Numbered from the stretch's first letter, positions 34,906-43,963 are shown. The stretch is DNA of 64,000 bases from Bacteroidota bacterium (GCA_025361565.1 JANYKN010000188.1:1-64000), one strand, 5' to 3'. The notes: generated from the letters alone by a model not told the origin. Translations and numbers: made by a program.

Positions 34906-37143
34906 ATGACAAAAACAATACACCATTCCTTTCATCATTTTATCCTACGATCTCCTTTATTTCCAATAAATTTTCTAGAAAATATTTTATCAAAAAAGGA
35001 TGTTAACGAAACTCAAATACAAAAAATAATTGCCCAGAAAGAAATACTGGAATCCATTTTTTTGGCTTCGCCAAATTTACATTCCGAAATGCTTAAATGG
35101 TTGAGTGGCGAAATAACCGATAAAAAAGAAATAAATAAGTTATATCAATCAATTTATAAATACCTTGCACGGATGAGTAGCCGGTGCACACCATTTGGAC
35201 TATTTGCTGGCAATTCGGTAGGAATAATCAATGGCCAAACCAATCTAACCATTCCGGAATTATTCCAAAACCAAAGAGTAACCAGATTGGATATGAACTA
35301 TTTATGTTCTTTGGTTCAGGATTTGGCAAAACGGCCCGACATCAGGGAAATTTCTCTTTATCATCCAAATAATAGCATTTACAAATTTGGCAACAAATTG
35401 CGTTATGTGGAGTATCATTATTTAAATACAAGGCGCACTCATCATATTGCTGCGGTTGATTATTCTGATTATTTGAATTTAATTCTGGGCAAAGCTAAAA
35501 AAGGAACCTCTGTACAAAATCTTGCTGAAATATTGGTGGATGATGAAATAAATTTTGAAGAAGCAAAAGATTTTATCCATGAATTAATTGACAGCCAGTT
35601 ACTATTGGCCGAATTTGAACCTTCTGTTACAGGTAATGGGTTTCTGGAGAATATTCTGGATTTCTTGAAAGGCAAGGAAATTGAAGATAATCCTTTTGAA
35701 TTATTGTCCAACATATACCAACAACTCCTACAAATAGACGCTCATCCACCAGGTGCAGAAGTGCAAGAATATTACAATATAGCAGAAAACCTGAAAACTT
35801 TAGGAACAAACTACGATTTAAAATACCTGTTCCAGACCGATATGGTAAAACCAATTGCTGGTTTGTCTATTAATAAAGATCTGGTTGAAAATATAAAAGA
35901 AGGGATTGAGGTTTTAAACAAGCTTTCGGCTAAAACTACCGAAACAAATTTAACCAAATTCAGGGATGCTTTTTATAAAAAATACGAGGATTCGGAGATA
36001 CCATTACTTCAGGCACTAGATACTGAATTGGGCATTGGATATTTGCAAAATCAGGGTCAAGGCTCAGGCGATCTGTCTCCCTTAATTGATAACATATACT
36101 TAGGCCAGACAAACAATGTAGGCTTTAAATTTGAGTGGAACCCTGTCTATTCCTTTTTGTTTAAAAAGTATATTGAGGCAGTCAAAGAAAACAAATATGA
36201 AATTGAAATAACCGAAAAGGAAATAGATAAACTTTTTAATCCGGCAAATTCAATGGATGATTTGCCGGTCACCATTTCATCCATGGTTCAATTGTTTAAA
36301 TGGGGCGAAGATTACAAAATTCTAATGACATCAGCAGGAGGTTCAAGTGCAGCCAATTTAATGGGTAGGTTTTGCCATACAGATAAAGAACTTTTAAATC
36401 ATGTTGGTGAAATTGTAATCAAAGAGGAGGAGTATTATCAAAACCAGGTAATTGCAGAAATTGTCCATTTACCGGAATCACGGATTGGTAATATTTTGCA
36501 CCGCCCAATCTTGCGCAAATATGAAATCCCTTATTTGTCAAAATCTTCCGTGCCTGCAGAATTTCAAATATTACCGGAAGATTTAATGGTTTCGGTTAAA
36601 AATAACAGGATAGTATTGAGGTCAAAAAGATTAAATAAAGAAATAATCCCCAGATTAACTTCCGCCCATAATTTTTCCAATAATGCTCTTCCTTTTTATC
36701 AGTTTTTATGCGATATGCAAACCCAGGATGTTAAAGGAGGAGTTGGTTTTAATTGGGGACCTTTGGCCAATAACTATCCCTTTTTACAAAGGGTTTGTTA
36801 TAAAAACCTGATTTTTTCGTTGGCAAGCTGGAATATTCAAAAGCAGGATTTTGAAAAACTGATTACAATAAAAGAGGATGAACAATTATTAATTGAGATT
36901 GAAAAATGGCGAACAGATTTGAATATGCCTGAATGGGTTGCTTTGGAAGACGGGGATAATGAACTTGCCATTAAGCTTAGCAATATCTTGTCTGTCAAAA
37001 CTTTAATAAGTACTGTAAAAAATCGTTCTTCTTTCAAATTGATAGAGTTTTTTGCCGATGAAGAAAAAATGGTGGTCAAAAATAAAGATGGAGTTTTTAC
37101 AAATGAAATTATATTCTCATTTTATAGGGAACCAAATAAATAA
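34906..37143 (+). CDS. lanB: Lantibiotic dehydratase, glutamylation part (split LanB, N-terminal)
   Basis: The 745-residue protein matches the N-terminal LanB domain, which uses glutamyl-tRNA to glutamylate Ser and Thr of the precursor. The signature ARMSSRCTPFGLFAG is at residues 88-102 (Arg89, Arg93, Thr95). The sequence lacks the C-terminal elimination domain, which is encoded by the next gene, 5 bp downstream. A split LanB is known from Bacteroidota lanthipeptides such as the pinensin system. The precursor leader probably binds the central region. It forms one transcription unit with lanC and the following gene. Confidence 0.9.
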   Translation: MTKTIHHSFHHFILRSPLFPINFLENILSKKDVNETQIQKIIAQKEILESIFLASPNLHSEMLKWLSGEITDKKEINKLYQSIYKYLARMSSRCTPFGLFAGNSVGIINGQTNLTIPELFQNQRVTRLDMNYLCSLVQDLAKRPDIREISLYHPNNSIYKFGNKLRYVEYHYLNTRRTHHIAAVDYSDYLNLILGKAKKGTSVQNLAEILVDDEINFEEAKDFIHELIDSQLLLAEFEPSVTGNGFLENILDFLKGKEIEDNPFELLSNIYQQLLQIDAHPPGAEVQEYYNIAENLKTLGTNYDLKYLFQTDMVKPIAGLSINKDLVENIKEGIEVLNKLSAKTTETNLTKFRDAFYKKYEDSEIPLLQALDTELGIGYLQNQGQGSGDLSPLIDNIYLGQTNNVGFKFEWNPVYSFLFKKYIEAVKENKYEIEITEKEIDKLFNPANSMDDLPVTISSMVQLFKWGEDYKILMTSAGGSSAANLMGRFCHTDKELLNHVGEIVIKEEEYYQNQVIAEIVHLPESRIGNILHRPILRKYEIPYLSKSSVPAEFQILPEDLMVSVKNNRIVLRSKRLNKEIIPRLTSAHNFSNNALPFYQFLCDMQTQDVKGGVGFNWGPLANNYPFLQRVCYKNLIFSLASWNIQKQDFEKLITIKEDEQLLIEIEKWRTDLNMPEWVALEDGDNELAIKLSNILSVKTLISTVKNRSSFKLIEFFADEEKMVVKNKDGVFTNEIIFSFYREPNK

Positions 37144-37148
37144 GATAA

Positions 37149-37781
37149 ATGGATAATGTGCAAAGAGACTATATATTGGGAGATCAATGGTTCTATTTTA
37201 AAATATATACAGGGGTAAAAACAGCAGATACCATTCTTACCGAAGTTATTGAACCATTATGTAATCGATTGTTCGAAAAAAATCTGATTGATAAATGGTT
37301 TTTCATTCGATATACAGATCCTGATTTTCACTTAAGAATTAGATTCAAAATTATAGATATCAACAGGATATCAGAGATTATTTTGGTCCTTAATTCTATG
37401 CTCAAACCTTATATTGATCTTCATTTGGTATCGAAATTTCAGACAGAAGCTTATTCCAGAGAATTGGAGCGCTATGGCTATAATACTATTGAAGAAACCG
37501 AAAGTCTTTTCTTTTACGATTCTCAAATGACACTTCAAATGCTTAATCAAATTGAAGGAGATGAAGGAGAGACACATAGATGGCATTTTGCATGCCTGGC
37601 TGTCGATTTTTTGTTGAATGATTTTGGATTCTCGGAAACAGAAAAGTTTGATCATATGAATAGGCTACAACAAGGGTTTGGACAAGAATTTGGAATGAAT
37701 ACCCAATTAAAAGTGCAATTGGATGATAAATTCAGAAAAGAAAGGCAACAAATCAGGTCATTTTTGTTAAGAGAAAAATGA
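37149..37781 (+). CDS. Thiopeptide-type/LanB elimination domain protein, truncated by a frameshift
   Basis: This frame gives 210 residues of the LanB C-terminal (SpaB_C) domain, which removes glutamate to leave dehydroamino acids. GDQWFYFKIYTGVKTAD opens it and WFFIRYTDPDFHLRIRF near residue 55 is the family hallmark. The frame ends FLLREK-stop at a run of five A (37774-37778). Removing one A would give LREN followed directly by the missing 86 residues in the next frame, for a normal total of about 295. The lost part carries the conserved His, so this product alone should not catalyse elimination. Sequencing error, slippage and true decay all remain possible. Confidence 0.85.
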   Translation: MDNVQRDYILGDQWFYFKIYTGVKTADTILTEVIEPLCNRLFEKNLIDKWFFIRYTDPDFHLRIRFKIIDINRISEIILVLNSMLKPYIDLHLVSKFQTEAYSRELERYGYNTIEETESLFFYDSQMTLQMLNQIEGDEGETHRWHFACLAVDFLLNDFGFSETEKFDHMNRLQQGFGQEFGMNTQLKVQLDDKFRKERQQIRSFLLREK

Positions 37782-38037
37782 TTTTTATGAGCCATTTTAT
37801 CAAATCCTTGAACAAAAATCCGCTAATACTAAAGAGATAATCAAAAAAATCAGAGACCTTCAATCAACAAATGAATTAGAGGTTGAATTGAATAATTTAA
37901 TAGGTAGTTATATCCATATGATGTTAAATCGCATATTTAAGTCGAAACAACGATTAAACGAAATGGTCATTTATTCTTTGATGTATCGCTTTTACAAAAC
38001 AGAAATAGCAAGGAATAAAAAGGTTTTCCAGAGCTAA
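37777..38037 (+). pseudogene. Out-of-frame C-terminal part of the LanB elimination domain
   Basis: Codons from 37777 read NDFYEPFYQILEQKS and continue to a stop at 38035. The stretch SYIHMMLNRIFKSKQRLNEM near the middle matches the conserved end of SpaB_C domains, where an Ile/Ala-His-Met-x-x-Asn-Arg motif carries the elimination His (here codon 37915-37917). There is no ATG where a separate gene would start, so this is the tail of the preceding gene. Confidence 0.8.
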
Positions 38038-38080
38038 TTTTCCATAATAATTTTATCTTTGCCCATAGTCTGAAAAATAA

Positions 38081-40291
38081 ATGAAAAACTTCCCCCACTT
38101 CCACCAACCCGATGCCAAGGACTGCGGCCCAACTTGCCTGCGCATGGTAGCCAAACACTATGGCAAAACCTATTCCATAGAAAGTTTAAGGGAAAAGAGT
38201 TATATAACCCGTGAGGGTGTTTCGCTTTTGGGAACCAGTGAGGCTGCGGAGAGTATAGGTTTCAGGACCATGGGCGTTAAAATATCTTTTGAGAAATTAA
38301 TTGATGAAGTGCCTTTGCCTTGCATTGCGCATTGGAGGCAAAATCATTTTGTGGTTATTTATAAAATTGAAAAGCTAAAAAAAGGTAAAGAAGGACATAT
38401 TATTTATATAGCTGATCCAGCCGAAGGATTAGTAAAACTCCCCGAAAAAGAATTTAAAAACTGCTGGTTAAGTACCAAAGACGAAGGTGAAGAAAAAGGC
38501 GTTTGCCTGCTGTTGGAGCCAGCACCCGATTTTTATGCTGCTGTTGATGAAAAATTGAACAAGGCTTCTTTCAAGTTTTTGTTCCAATACATTAGGCCCT
38601 ATAAAAAACTGATTACACAGCTTTTCCTTGGCCTATTGGCGGGCAGTTTGCTGTCATTGATTTTTCCATTTCTTACGCAGTCTATTGTTGATTATGGTAT
38701 TTCAAACCGCGACATCAACTTTATATACCTGGTGCTGATTGCCCAATTGATGCTTTTTATGGGCCGCACGGCCATCGAGTTCATCAGGGGCTGGATATTG
38801 TTGCACATCAGCACACGTATCAATATATCCTTGATTTCGGATTTTTTAATCAAGTTGATGAAATTGCCCATCCGTTTTTTCGATACCAAAATGATTGGCG
38901 ATTTGATGCAGCGGATTGGCGATCATACACGTATTCAGAATTTTTTAACTTCAACCAGTCTGAATATCTTGTTCTCGGTTTTTAATTTATTGATTTTTGG
39001 CGCAATACTGGTTTTTTACAACATTACCATATTTTTGGTTTTTCTGTTTGGCAGTACTTTTTATACTTTATGGATTGTCCTTTTCATGAAAAAGCGCAAG
39101 GAACTGGATTACAAACGCTTTTCGCAACTTTCAAACAACCAGAGCAATGTGATACAATTAATTACAGGTATGCAGGAAATAAAACTCAACAACTGCGAAA
39201 AACAAAAACGTTGGGAGTGGGAACGAATACAAGCCAGTTTGTTTAAAGTAAGTGTTCAGGGACTTGCGTTAAACCAATACCAGCAAGCGGGTTCGGTATT
39301 TATCAACGAGATAAAAAACATCATCATTTCATTTATTGCCGCCGCAGCTGTGGTGAATGGCGAAATGACACTTGGTATGATGATGGCCGTGCAATACATT
39401 ATTGGCCAGTTAAATAGCCCCATTGAGCAAATGATAGGTTTTATGCAATCGGCCCAGGATGCCAAAATAAGTTTGGAACGGCTTGGTGAAATCCATGCCA
39501 AAGAAGATGAGGAAAAGCCCGAAGACTCAAAACTGGCAAGCCTTCCTGAAAAAAAAGACATATTGATTTCCGGTTTGGGATTTCAATATGAAGGGCCACA
39601 TTCCGAAATGGTGCTCAAAGATGTGAGTTTAAACATACCCGAAAATAAAATTACTGCCATTGTAGGCACAAGCGGCAGCGGAAAAACAACTTTGATTAAA
39701 TTGTTGTTGGGTTTTTATCCACCTGTTAAAGGTGAAATTTCGGTAGCGGGCACCAATCTCGATAATTTTAGCCAACGAATGTGGCGTGGACGTTGTGGCG
39801 TGGTGATGCAGGATGGTTTTATATTTTCGGATACCATTGCCAAAAACATCGCGGTAAGCGAAGAAACGGTGAACAAAGAAAAACTGTTGAACGCTGTTAA
39901 AGTGGCCAATATTAAACAATATATTGATAGTTTGCCTTTGGCTTACAACACCAAAATTGGTTCAGATGGCCATGGCCTGAGCCAGGGACAAAAACAACGT
40001 ATTTTAATTGCCCGGGCAGTTTATAAAAACCCGGATTATATTTTCCTGGACGAAGCCACCAATGCATTGGATGCAAACAATGAAAGGGTTATTATGGAGA
40101 AGTTGGATGAGTTTTTTAAAGGAAAAACCGTGGTGATAGTGGCGCACAGATTAAGTACGGTAAAAAATGCGGATCAGATAGTTGTGTTGGAAAAAGGTGA
40201 AATTGTGGAGATTGGAACGCATAGTGAGTTGACGGCTAAGAGGGGTGCGTATTATGAGTTGGTGAAGAATCAACTTGAACTCGGCAGTTAG
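38081..40291 (+). CDS. Peptidase domain-containing ABC transporter (C39, LanT type)
   Basis: The 736-residue exporter joins a C39 leader peptidase, a six-helix membrane domain and an ATPase. In the peptidase, Cys15 (DAKDCGPTC), His89 (HWRQNHFVV) and Asp112 form the triad that cuts after Gly-Gly. The membrane helices lie at about 165-450. The ATPase has Walker A GTSGSGKTT near 530, the signature LSQGQKQR near 632, and Walker B YIFLDEATNALD near 655. It matches the GG leaders of the precursors. Composition is more GC-rich than lanB and lanC. It should act with the HlyD protein downstream and an outer-membrane channel encoded elsewhere. Confidence 0.93.
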   Translation: MKNFPHFHQPDAKDCGPTCLRMVAKHYGKTYSIESLREKSYITREGVSLLGTSEAAESIGFRTMGVKISFEKLIDEVPLPCIAHWRQNHFVVIYKIEKLKKGKEGHIIYIADPAEGLVKLPEKEFKNCWLSTKDEGEEKGVCLLLEPAPDFYAAVDEKLNKASFKFLFQYIRPYKKLITQLFLGLLAGSLLSLIFPFLTQSIVDYGISNRDINFIYLVLIAQLMLFMGRTAIEFIRGWILLHISTRINISLISDFLIKLMKLPIRFFDTKMIGDLMQRIGDHTRIQNFLTSTSLNILFSVFNLLIFGAILVFYNITIFLVFLFGSTFYTLWIVLFMKKRKELDYKRFSQLSNNQSNVIQLITGMQEIKLNNCEKQKRWEWERIQASLFKVSVQGLALNQYQQAGSVFINEIKNIIISFIAAAAVVNGEMTLGMMMAVQYIIGQLNSPIEQMIGFMQSAQDAKISLERLGEIHAKEDEEKPEDSKLASLPEKKDILISGLGFQYEGPHSEMVLKDVSLNIPENKITAIVGTSGSGKTTLIKLLLGFYPPVKGEISVAGTNLDNFSQRMWRGRCGVVMQDGFIFSDTIAKNIAVSEETVNKEKLLNAVKVANIKQYIDSLPLAYNTKIGSDGHGLSQGQKQRILIARAVYKNPDYIFLDEATNALDANNERVIMEKLDEFFKGKTVVIVAHRLSTVKNADQIVVLEKGEIVEIGTHSELTAKRGAYYELVKNQLELGS

Positions 40292-40391
40292 AACACGGAT
40301 GACAAGGATTGAACTAATTTTAACGAATTTTTATTTTTTTTTAATTCATTTTGATCTGTGTAAATTCGTAGCATTCGTATAATTCGTGTTC
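40291..40391. repeat. Inverted-repeat element, copy 3 (GAACACG family)
   Basis: It begins GAACACGGATGACAAGGATT one base after the exporter stop codon and ends ATTCGTGTTC, giving about 101 bp with inverse-complementary ends. It lies left of the GxxExxY gene. Confidence 0.75.
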
Positions 40392-40406
40392 TATAAAAAA
40401 ACTATT

Positions 40407-40805
40407 ATGCTACAAGAAGAATTATCAAAACAAATAATCGGTGCATTTTATAAAGTTTACAATACATTAGGCTATGGCTTTCTTGAAAAGGTTTATGAGC
40501 GTTCAATGCACATTGAATTGAGAAAATTAGGATTTGAAGTAGAATGTCAAAAACCGATTAAGGTCTATTACGAAGATGAAAATGTAGGCGATTATTTTGC
40601 TGATATTGTAGTTAATGATTCTTTGATTATTGAATTAAAAGCGGCTGAAGGATTGGCTGAAGAACATGAAAATCAGTTAATCAACTATTTAAAAGCTACA
40701 GAAATTGAAATAGGATTACTTTTTAATTTTGGGAAAAAACCGGAATTCAAGCGGAAGATATTCACTAATGATAGAAAAAAATGGAACACGGATAACACAG
40801 ATTAG
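40407..40805 (+). CDS. GxxExxY protein
   Basis: About 132 residues when started at the ATG at 40407 (an upstream GTG lies inside the repeat element). GYGFLEKVYERSMHIEL near residue 20 holds the GxxExxY signature. DYFADIVVNDSLIIELKA near 65-82 has the D...ExK spacing of PD-(D/E)XK nuclease folds, and HENQLINYLKATEIEIGLL completes the family pattern. Function of the family is unknown. The last codons (WNTDNTD) are contributed by the next repeat element. It sits between the two exporter genes, in a slot bounded by repeat copies, so it was probably inserted there. Confidence 0.85.
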   Translation: MLQEELSKQIIGAFYKVYNTLGYGFLEKVYERSMHIELRKLGFEVECQKPIKVYYEDENVGDYFADIVVNDSLIIELKAAEGLAEEHENQLINYLKATEIEIGLLFNFGKKPEFKRKIFTNDRKKWNTDNTD

Positions 40806-40862
40806 ACGAATCTTCACGAATTAGATCTGTATTAATCCGTAACATCCGCGCCATTCGTGTTC
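40784..40862. repeat. Inverted-repeat element, copy 4 (GAACACG family)
   Basis: It begins GAACACGGATAACACAGATT, overlaps the last codons of the GxxExxY gene, and ends ATTCGTGTTC. Its right half is nearly the same as that of copy 2. It lies 12 bp before the HlyD start codon. Confidence 0.75.
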
Positions 40863-40874
40863 TATAAAAACAGT

Positions 40875-42176
40875 ATGCAACAAGAAATAAATAAAATAGA
40901 AATTCGTAGCGAAGAAGTCCAGGAAATACTTGGCTACATTCCCCATTGGATCGTTAAAAGCGGCATAGGCCTCATCTTTGCCCTCATTATTCTTTTACTT
41001 TTTGGAAGCTGGTACTTCAAATATCCGGATATCATCAGTTCGCCTATTTCGATAACTACAGAAAACCCACCTGCATCATTGATTGCCAGAACAAGTGGTA
41101 AAATTTCAATGCTGTTTGTTATTGACAAGCAGTTGGTAAAAAAAGGCGAAATTCTTGCAATTGTTGAAAATACAGCCAATTATGTTCAGGTATTGGAATT
41201 GCGACATAAACTGGATTCACTTCAATCATTTTTCATTTTATACGATTCGGTTTTTAAACAAAATTTTAACCCTACCTATCAATTGGGAAATATCCAAACC
41301 AGCTATTCCTCTTTTTTAAAACTCTATTATGAATATTCCAATTTTATCGATTTGGATTATCACCACCTTAAAATTGAAGCGATTAACAAACAATTGCAAC
41401 AAACCCAGAACCAGATAAACGGAATCAGAAAACAATCTGTTCTTCTCAAGGAAGAACTGGATTTGGCTTCGAAGCAGTTTTCAAGGGATTCCGGTTTATA
41501 TGCCAAAGGTGTAATTCCTACTTCGGAATTTGAAAAAGCACAGCGGGATTATATCCAAAAAAAATATGCTTGGGAATCGTCGCGGACTTCGGTGACAAAC
41601 AGCGAAATACAGTTATTGCAATTGGACCAGTCTGTTTTGGATTTGAAGCTTCAAAAACAAGACCAGCAAAACCAATTGCGCTTGCAGCTAAAATCGGCAT
41701 ACGATATACTTAAAAGCGATATCGATTCCTGGGCATTGAACTATTTGTTCCAAAGCCCAATAAACGGAAAGGTATCGTTTTCTAAAATCTGGAGCCAAAA
41801 CCAGAATATATCGGTTGGCGAAACCGCTTTTACCATTGTGCCCGAAACCCAGGGACAGATTATTGGCAAACTTCAACTTCCACTTGCAGGTTCGGGCAAG
41901 GTAAAGACCAGACAATTGGTAAACATTAAATTTAACAGTTTCCCTTCTATGGAATACGGAACGGTTCAGGGTAAAATAAAATCGATTGCCATGGTGCCCG
42001 AACTTGAGTTTTATCAGGTAACTGTTGATATTCCACAGGAATTGATTACCAATTATGGTAAAAAGCTTCCTTTTTCGCAGCAAATGAACGGAAATTCCGA
42101 TATCATTACTGAAAATATTTCTGTTTTGGAAAGATTGTTTAATCCTTTGAGGGCTGTTTTTAAGAAATATCAATAA
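40875..42176 (+). CDS. HlyD family periplasmic adaptor protein
   Basis: About 433 residues when started at the ATG at 40875; an earlier GTG falls inside the repeat element. One membrane helix (about 31-52, GLIFALIILLLFGSW) is followed by a lipoyl-like half near 75-105, a long coiled-coil hairpin (about 170-290) and a second lipoyl/beta-barrel part with SPINGKVSF near 300. This is the layout of membrane-fusion proteins of type I peptide export. It should link the C39 ABC transporter to an outer-membrane TolC-like channel. It was probably in one operon with the transporter before the GxxExxY gene entered. Confidence 0.9.
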   Translation: MQQEINKIEIRSEEVQEILGYIPHWIVKSGIGLIFALIILLLFGSWYFKYPDIISSPISITTENPPASLIARTSGKISMLFVIDKQLVKKGEILAIVENTANYVQVLELRHKLDSLQSFFILYDSVFKQNFNPTYQLGNIQTSYSSFLKLYYEYSNFIDLDYHHLKIEAINKQLQQTQNQINGIRKQSVLLKEELDLASKQFSRDSGLYAKGVIPTSEFEKAQRDYIQKKYAWESSRTSVTNSEIQLLQLDQSVLDLKLQKQDQQNQLRLQLKSAYDILKSDIDSWALNYLFQSPINGKVSFSKIWSQNQNISVGETAFTIVPETQGQIIGKLQLPLAGSGKVKTRQLVNIKFNSFPSMEYGTVQGKIKSIAMVPELEFYQVTVDIPQELITNYGKKLPFSQQMNGNSDIITENISVLERLFNPLRAVFKKYQ

Positions 42177-42352
42177 AAGTTAGAAATTGGTGCTTCGACT
42201 TCGCTCAGCAACCAACATTGGAAATTAGAAATTAGTTTTTAATCTCTAATTTTGAGATACTTATAATCCCCACTTGAAAAATTTGAAAAATATTTGCACC
42301 TTTGCTGTAACAAATTCACAACTCAATCCGTCATACAGTACAAACCTAATAA

Positions 42353-42838
42353 ATGACTTTAAACGAATACAATAAAAGTGTAGATCTGTTTTCGGATAAT
42401 GTTTATCGTTTTATCTTAAAAAATACAAAAGATGAAGCGTTAGCAAAGGATGTTGTGCAGGACAGCTATGAAAAACTATGGATTAACTATCAGAATGTCA
42501 ATTTTTTAAAAGTTAAATCGTACTTGTTTTCAACAGCTTATCACACTATGATTGACAATTTTAGAAAAACAAAATATTTAACAAACCAGGATAATATTGA
42601 ATATAGTAATCACTTTCATAATGAACAATACAGCGATATTAAAGAAATTTTGGATCAGGCGGTTGCTTTATTGCCTGCTGACCAACAATCAACTTTATTG
42701 CTGAGAGATTATGAAGGATATTCGTACAATGAAATTGCTGAAATTACTGGTTTAAATGAGTCGCAGGTAAAAGTTTATATCTACAGGGCTCGTGTCTTTT
42801 TAAAAAATTATTTAGTAAAAGCTGAAAATGTTGCCTAA
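42353..42838 (+). CDS. ECF-type RNA polymerase sigma factor
   Basis: The 161-residue protein has region 2 (FSDNVYRFILKNTKDEALAK, DVVQDSYEKLW) and region 4 (ALLPADQQSTLLLRDYEGYS, then YNEIAEITGLNESQVKVYIY) of extracytoplasmic-function sigma factors. It should redirect RNA polymerase to a small regulon. The following gene, 10 bp on, looks like its anti-sigma factor, so the pair forms one operon. TATTTGCACCTTTGC about 65 bp upstream contains TTTG words like those of Bacteroidota promoters. Whether it controls the lanthipeptide genes is unknown. Confidence 0.9.
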   Translation: MTLNEYNKSVDLFSDNVYRFILKNTKDEALAKDVVQDSYEKLWINYQNVNFLKVKSYLFSTAYHTMIDNFRKTKYLTNQDNIEYSNHFHNEQYSDIKEILDQAVALLPADQQSTLLLRDYEGYSYNEIAEITGLNESQVKVYIYRARVFLKNYLVKAENVA

Positions 42839-42848
42839 TCATTAAAAA

Positions 42849-43928
42849 ATGGAAATTAACAGAAACAATTACGAAATCTTTATGCTCGATTATATCGAAG
42901 GTAATCTACCTTTGGATATTAGGGAAGATTTTATTTGTTTCCTTAACAATAACCCTGATTTAAAGGAAGAAGCCGATGATTTGTTCGAAAATAATTTAGT
43001 GGCTGAAACCATTGTATTCCATTCTAAAGATTTACTTAAAAAAAATGCTATAACTGAGATTGAAGGTCTAACACGTTTTGAGCAATTAAGCATTGCCAAA
43101 ATTGAAAATGATATTAATCTAAAAGAGAATAAGCAACTTGACGAATTATTGGCCAATTCTCATCAAAAACAAATTGAATTTCAACTTTTTCAAAAAACGA
43201 AATTAACTCCTGATAATTCAATCACTTTTCCTGATAAAAACAAAATAAAGCATAGAAAAGCAATCATTTCCATTCAAAAATTATATTATATCTCCGGTAT
43301 TGCCGCTTTAATATTATTGCTAGTTGGAATAGGCATTTTTTATCAACCTAATAATTCTAATGAACAAGGTAAAGCATTAAGCTATAATTATTCTGATAAA
43401 TATTTATTGCGAATGCCAAAGCAAATTGAAAAGGTTAAATATCAGGATAATAATAAACAGATAATTGTAAACAACCAGGTAGCATTTGAAATTCCACAAC
43501 GGGAAAGTTCTTTGATTAATACAATTTCTATTAAAGGAATTAACGCAATTGAATATTCCAATCAAGATTTGGCAATACTTAATATTGAAGATTTAACCAT
43601 CTATAACAATGCTCCAAATGAAAAATCGAATGAAAATTATTTATCTTTCGGCGCATATTTAAATAAGCAGTTCAAAGAAAAAATATTAAAACAACCTGCG
43701 AACGAAAAAGCAACATTAGCCTCTGTTGGTAATGCTTTTGGAAGGGTATTGACCAAGGTTTTCAAAAAGGAATTCAGGATTGATAAAAAAGTGATGGATG
43801 ATGGAAGCAAACTTTACGCATTAAAAGCAGGCTCTCTTGAAATTTATACCAGTACAAAACCATCAAAAAAGTCAGAAAATTTGCCAATTGAGAAAAATAA
43901 TTACAGATTGAATTCGCAGAAAGAATAA
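42849..43928 (+). CDS. Probable anti-sigma factor, single-pass membrane protein
   Basis: The 359-residue protein has a soluble N-terminal part (about 1-140) rich in acidic and helical segments, one membrane helix (about 146-168, ISGIAALILLLVGIGIF) and a C-terminal part outside the cytoplasm. The start NNYEIFMLDYIEGNLPLDIR and the 'five-to-ten residues then membrane' plan recur in Bacteroidota proteins encoded after ECF sigma genes, where the N-terminal domain holds the sigma factor. It is not a typical FecR, since no FecR barrel motif was seen. The role is inferred from gene order and layout. Confidence 0.7.
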   Translation: MEINRNNYEIFMLDYIEGNLPLDIREDFICFLNNNPDLKEEADDLFENNLVAETIVFHSKDLLKKNAITEIEGLTRFEQLSIAKIENDINLKENKQLDELLANSHQKQIEFQLFQKTKLTPDNSITFPDKNKIKHRKAIISIQKLYYISGIAALILLLVGIGIFYQPNNSNEQGKALSYNYSDKYLLRMPKQIEKVKYQDNNKQIIVNNQVAFEIPQRESSLINTISIKGINAIEYSNQDLAILNIEDLTIYNNAPNEKSNENYLSFGAYLNKQFKEKILKQPANEKATLASVGNAFGRVLTKVFKKEFRIDKKVMDDGSKLYALKAGSLEIYTSTKPSKKSENLPIEKNNYRLNSQKE

Positions 43929-43963
43929 AAAATGAATTGTTAGTTAAACAAATTGCATCAGGC

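Noticed and set aside
37782-38080. Separate small gene between the LanB elimination gene and the exporter
   Set aside because: No start codon at a sensible place, and the translated frame continues the SpaB_C domain, so it is the shifted tail of the preceding gene.
40857-40874. GTG start for HlyD giving six extra residues
   Set aside because: The GTG lies within the right end of a repeat element; the ATG at 40875 is the natural start.
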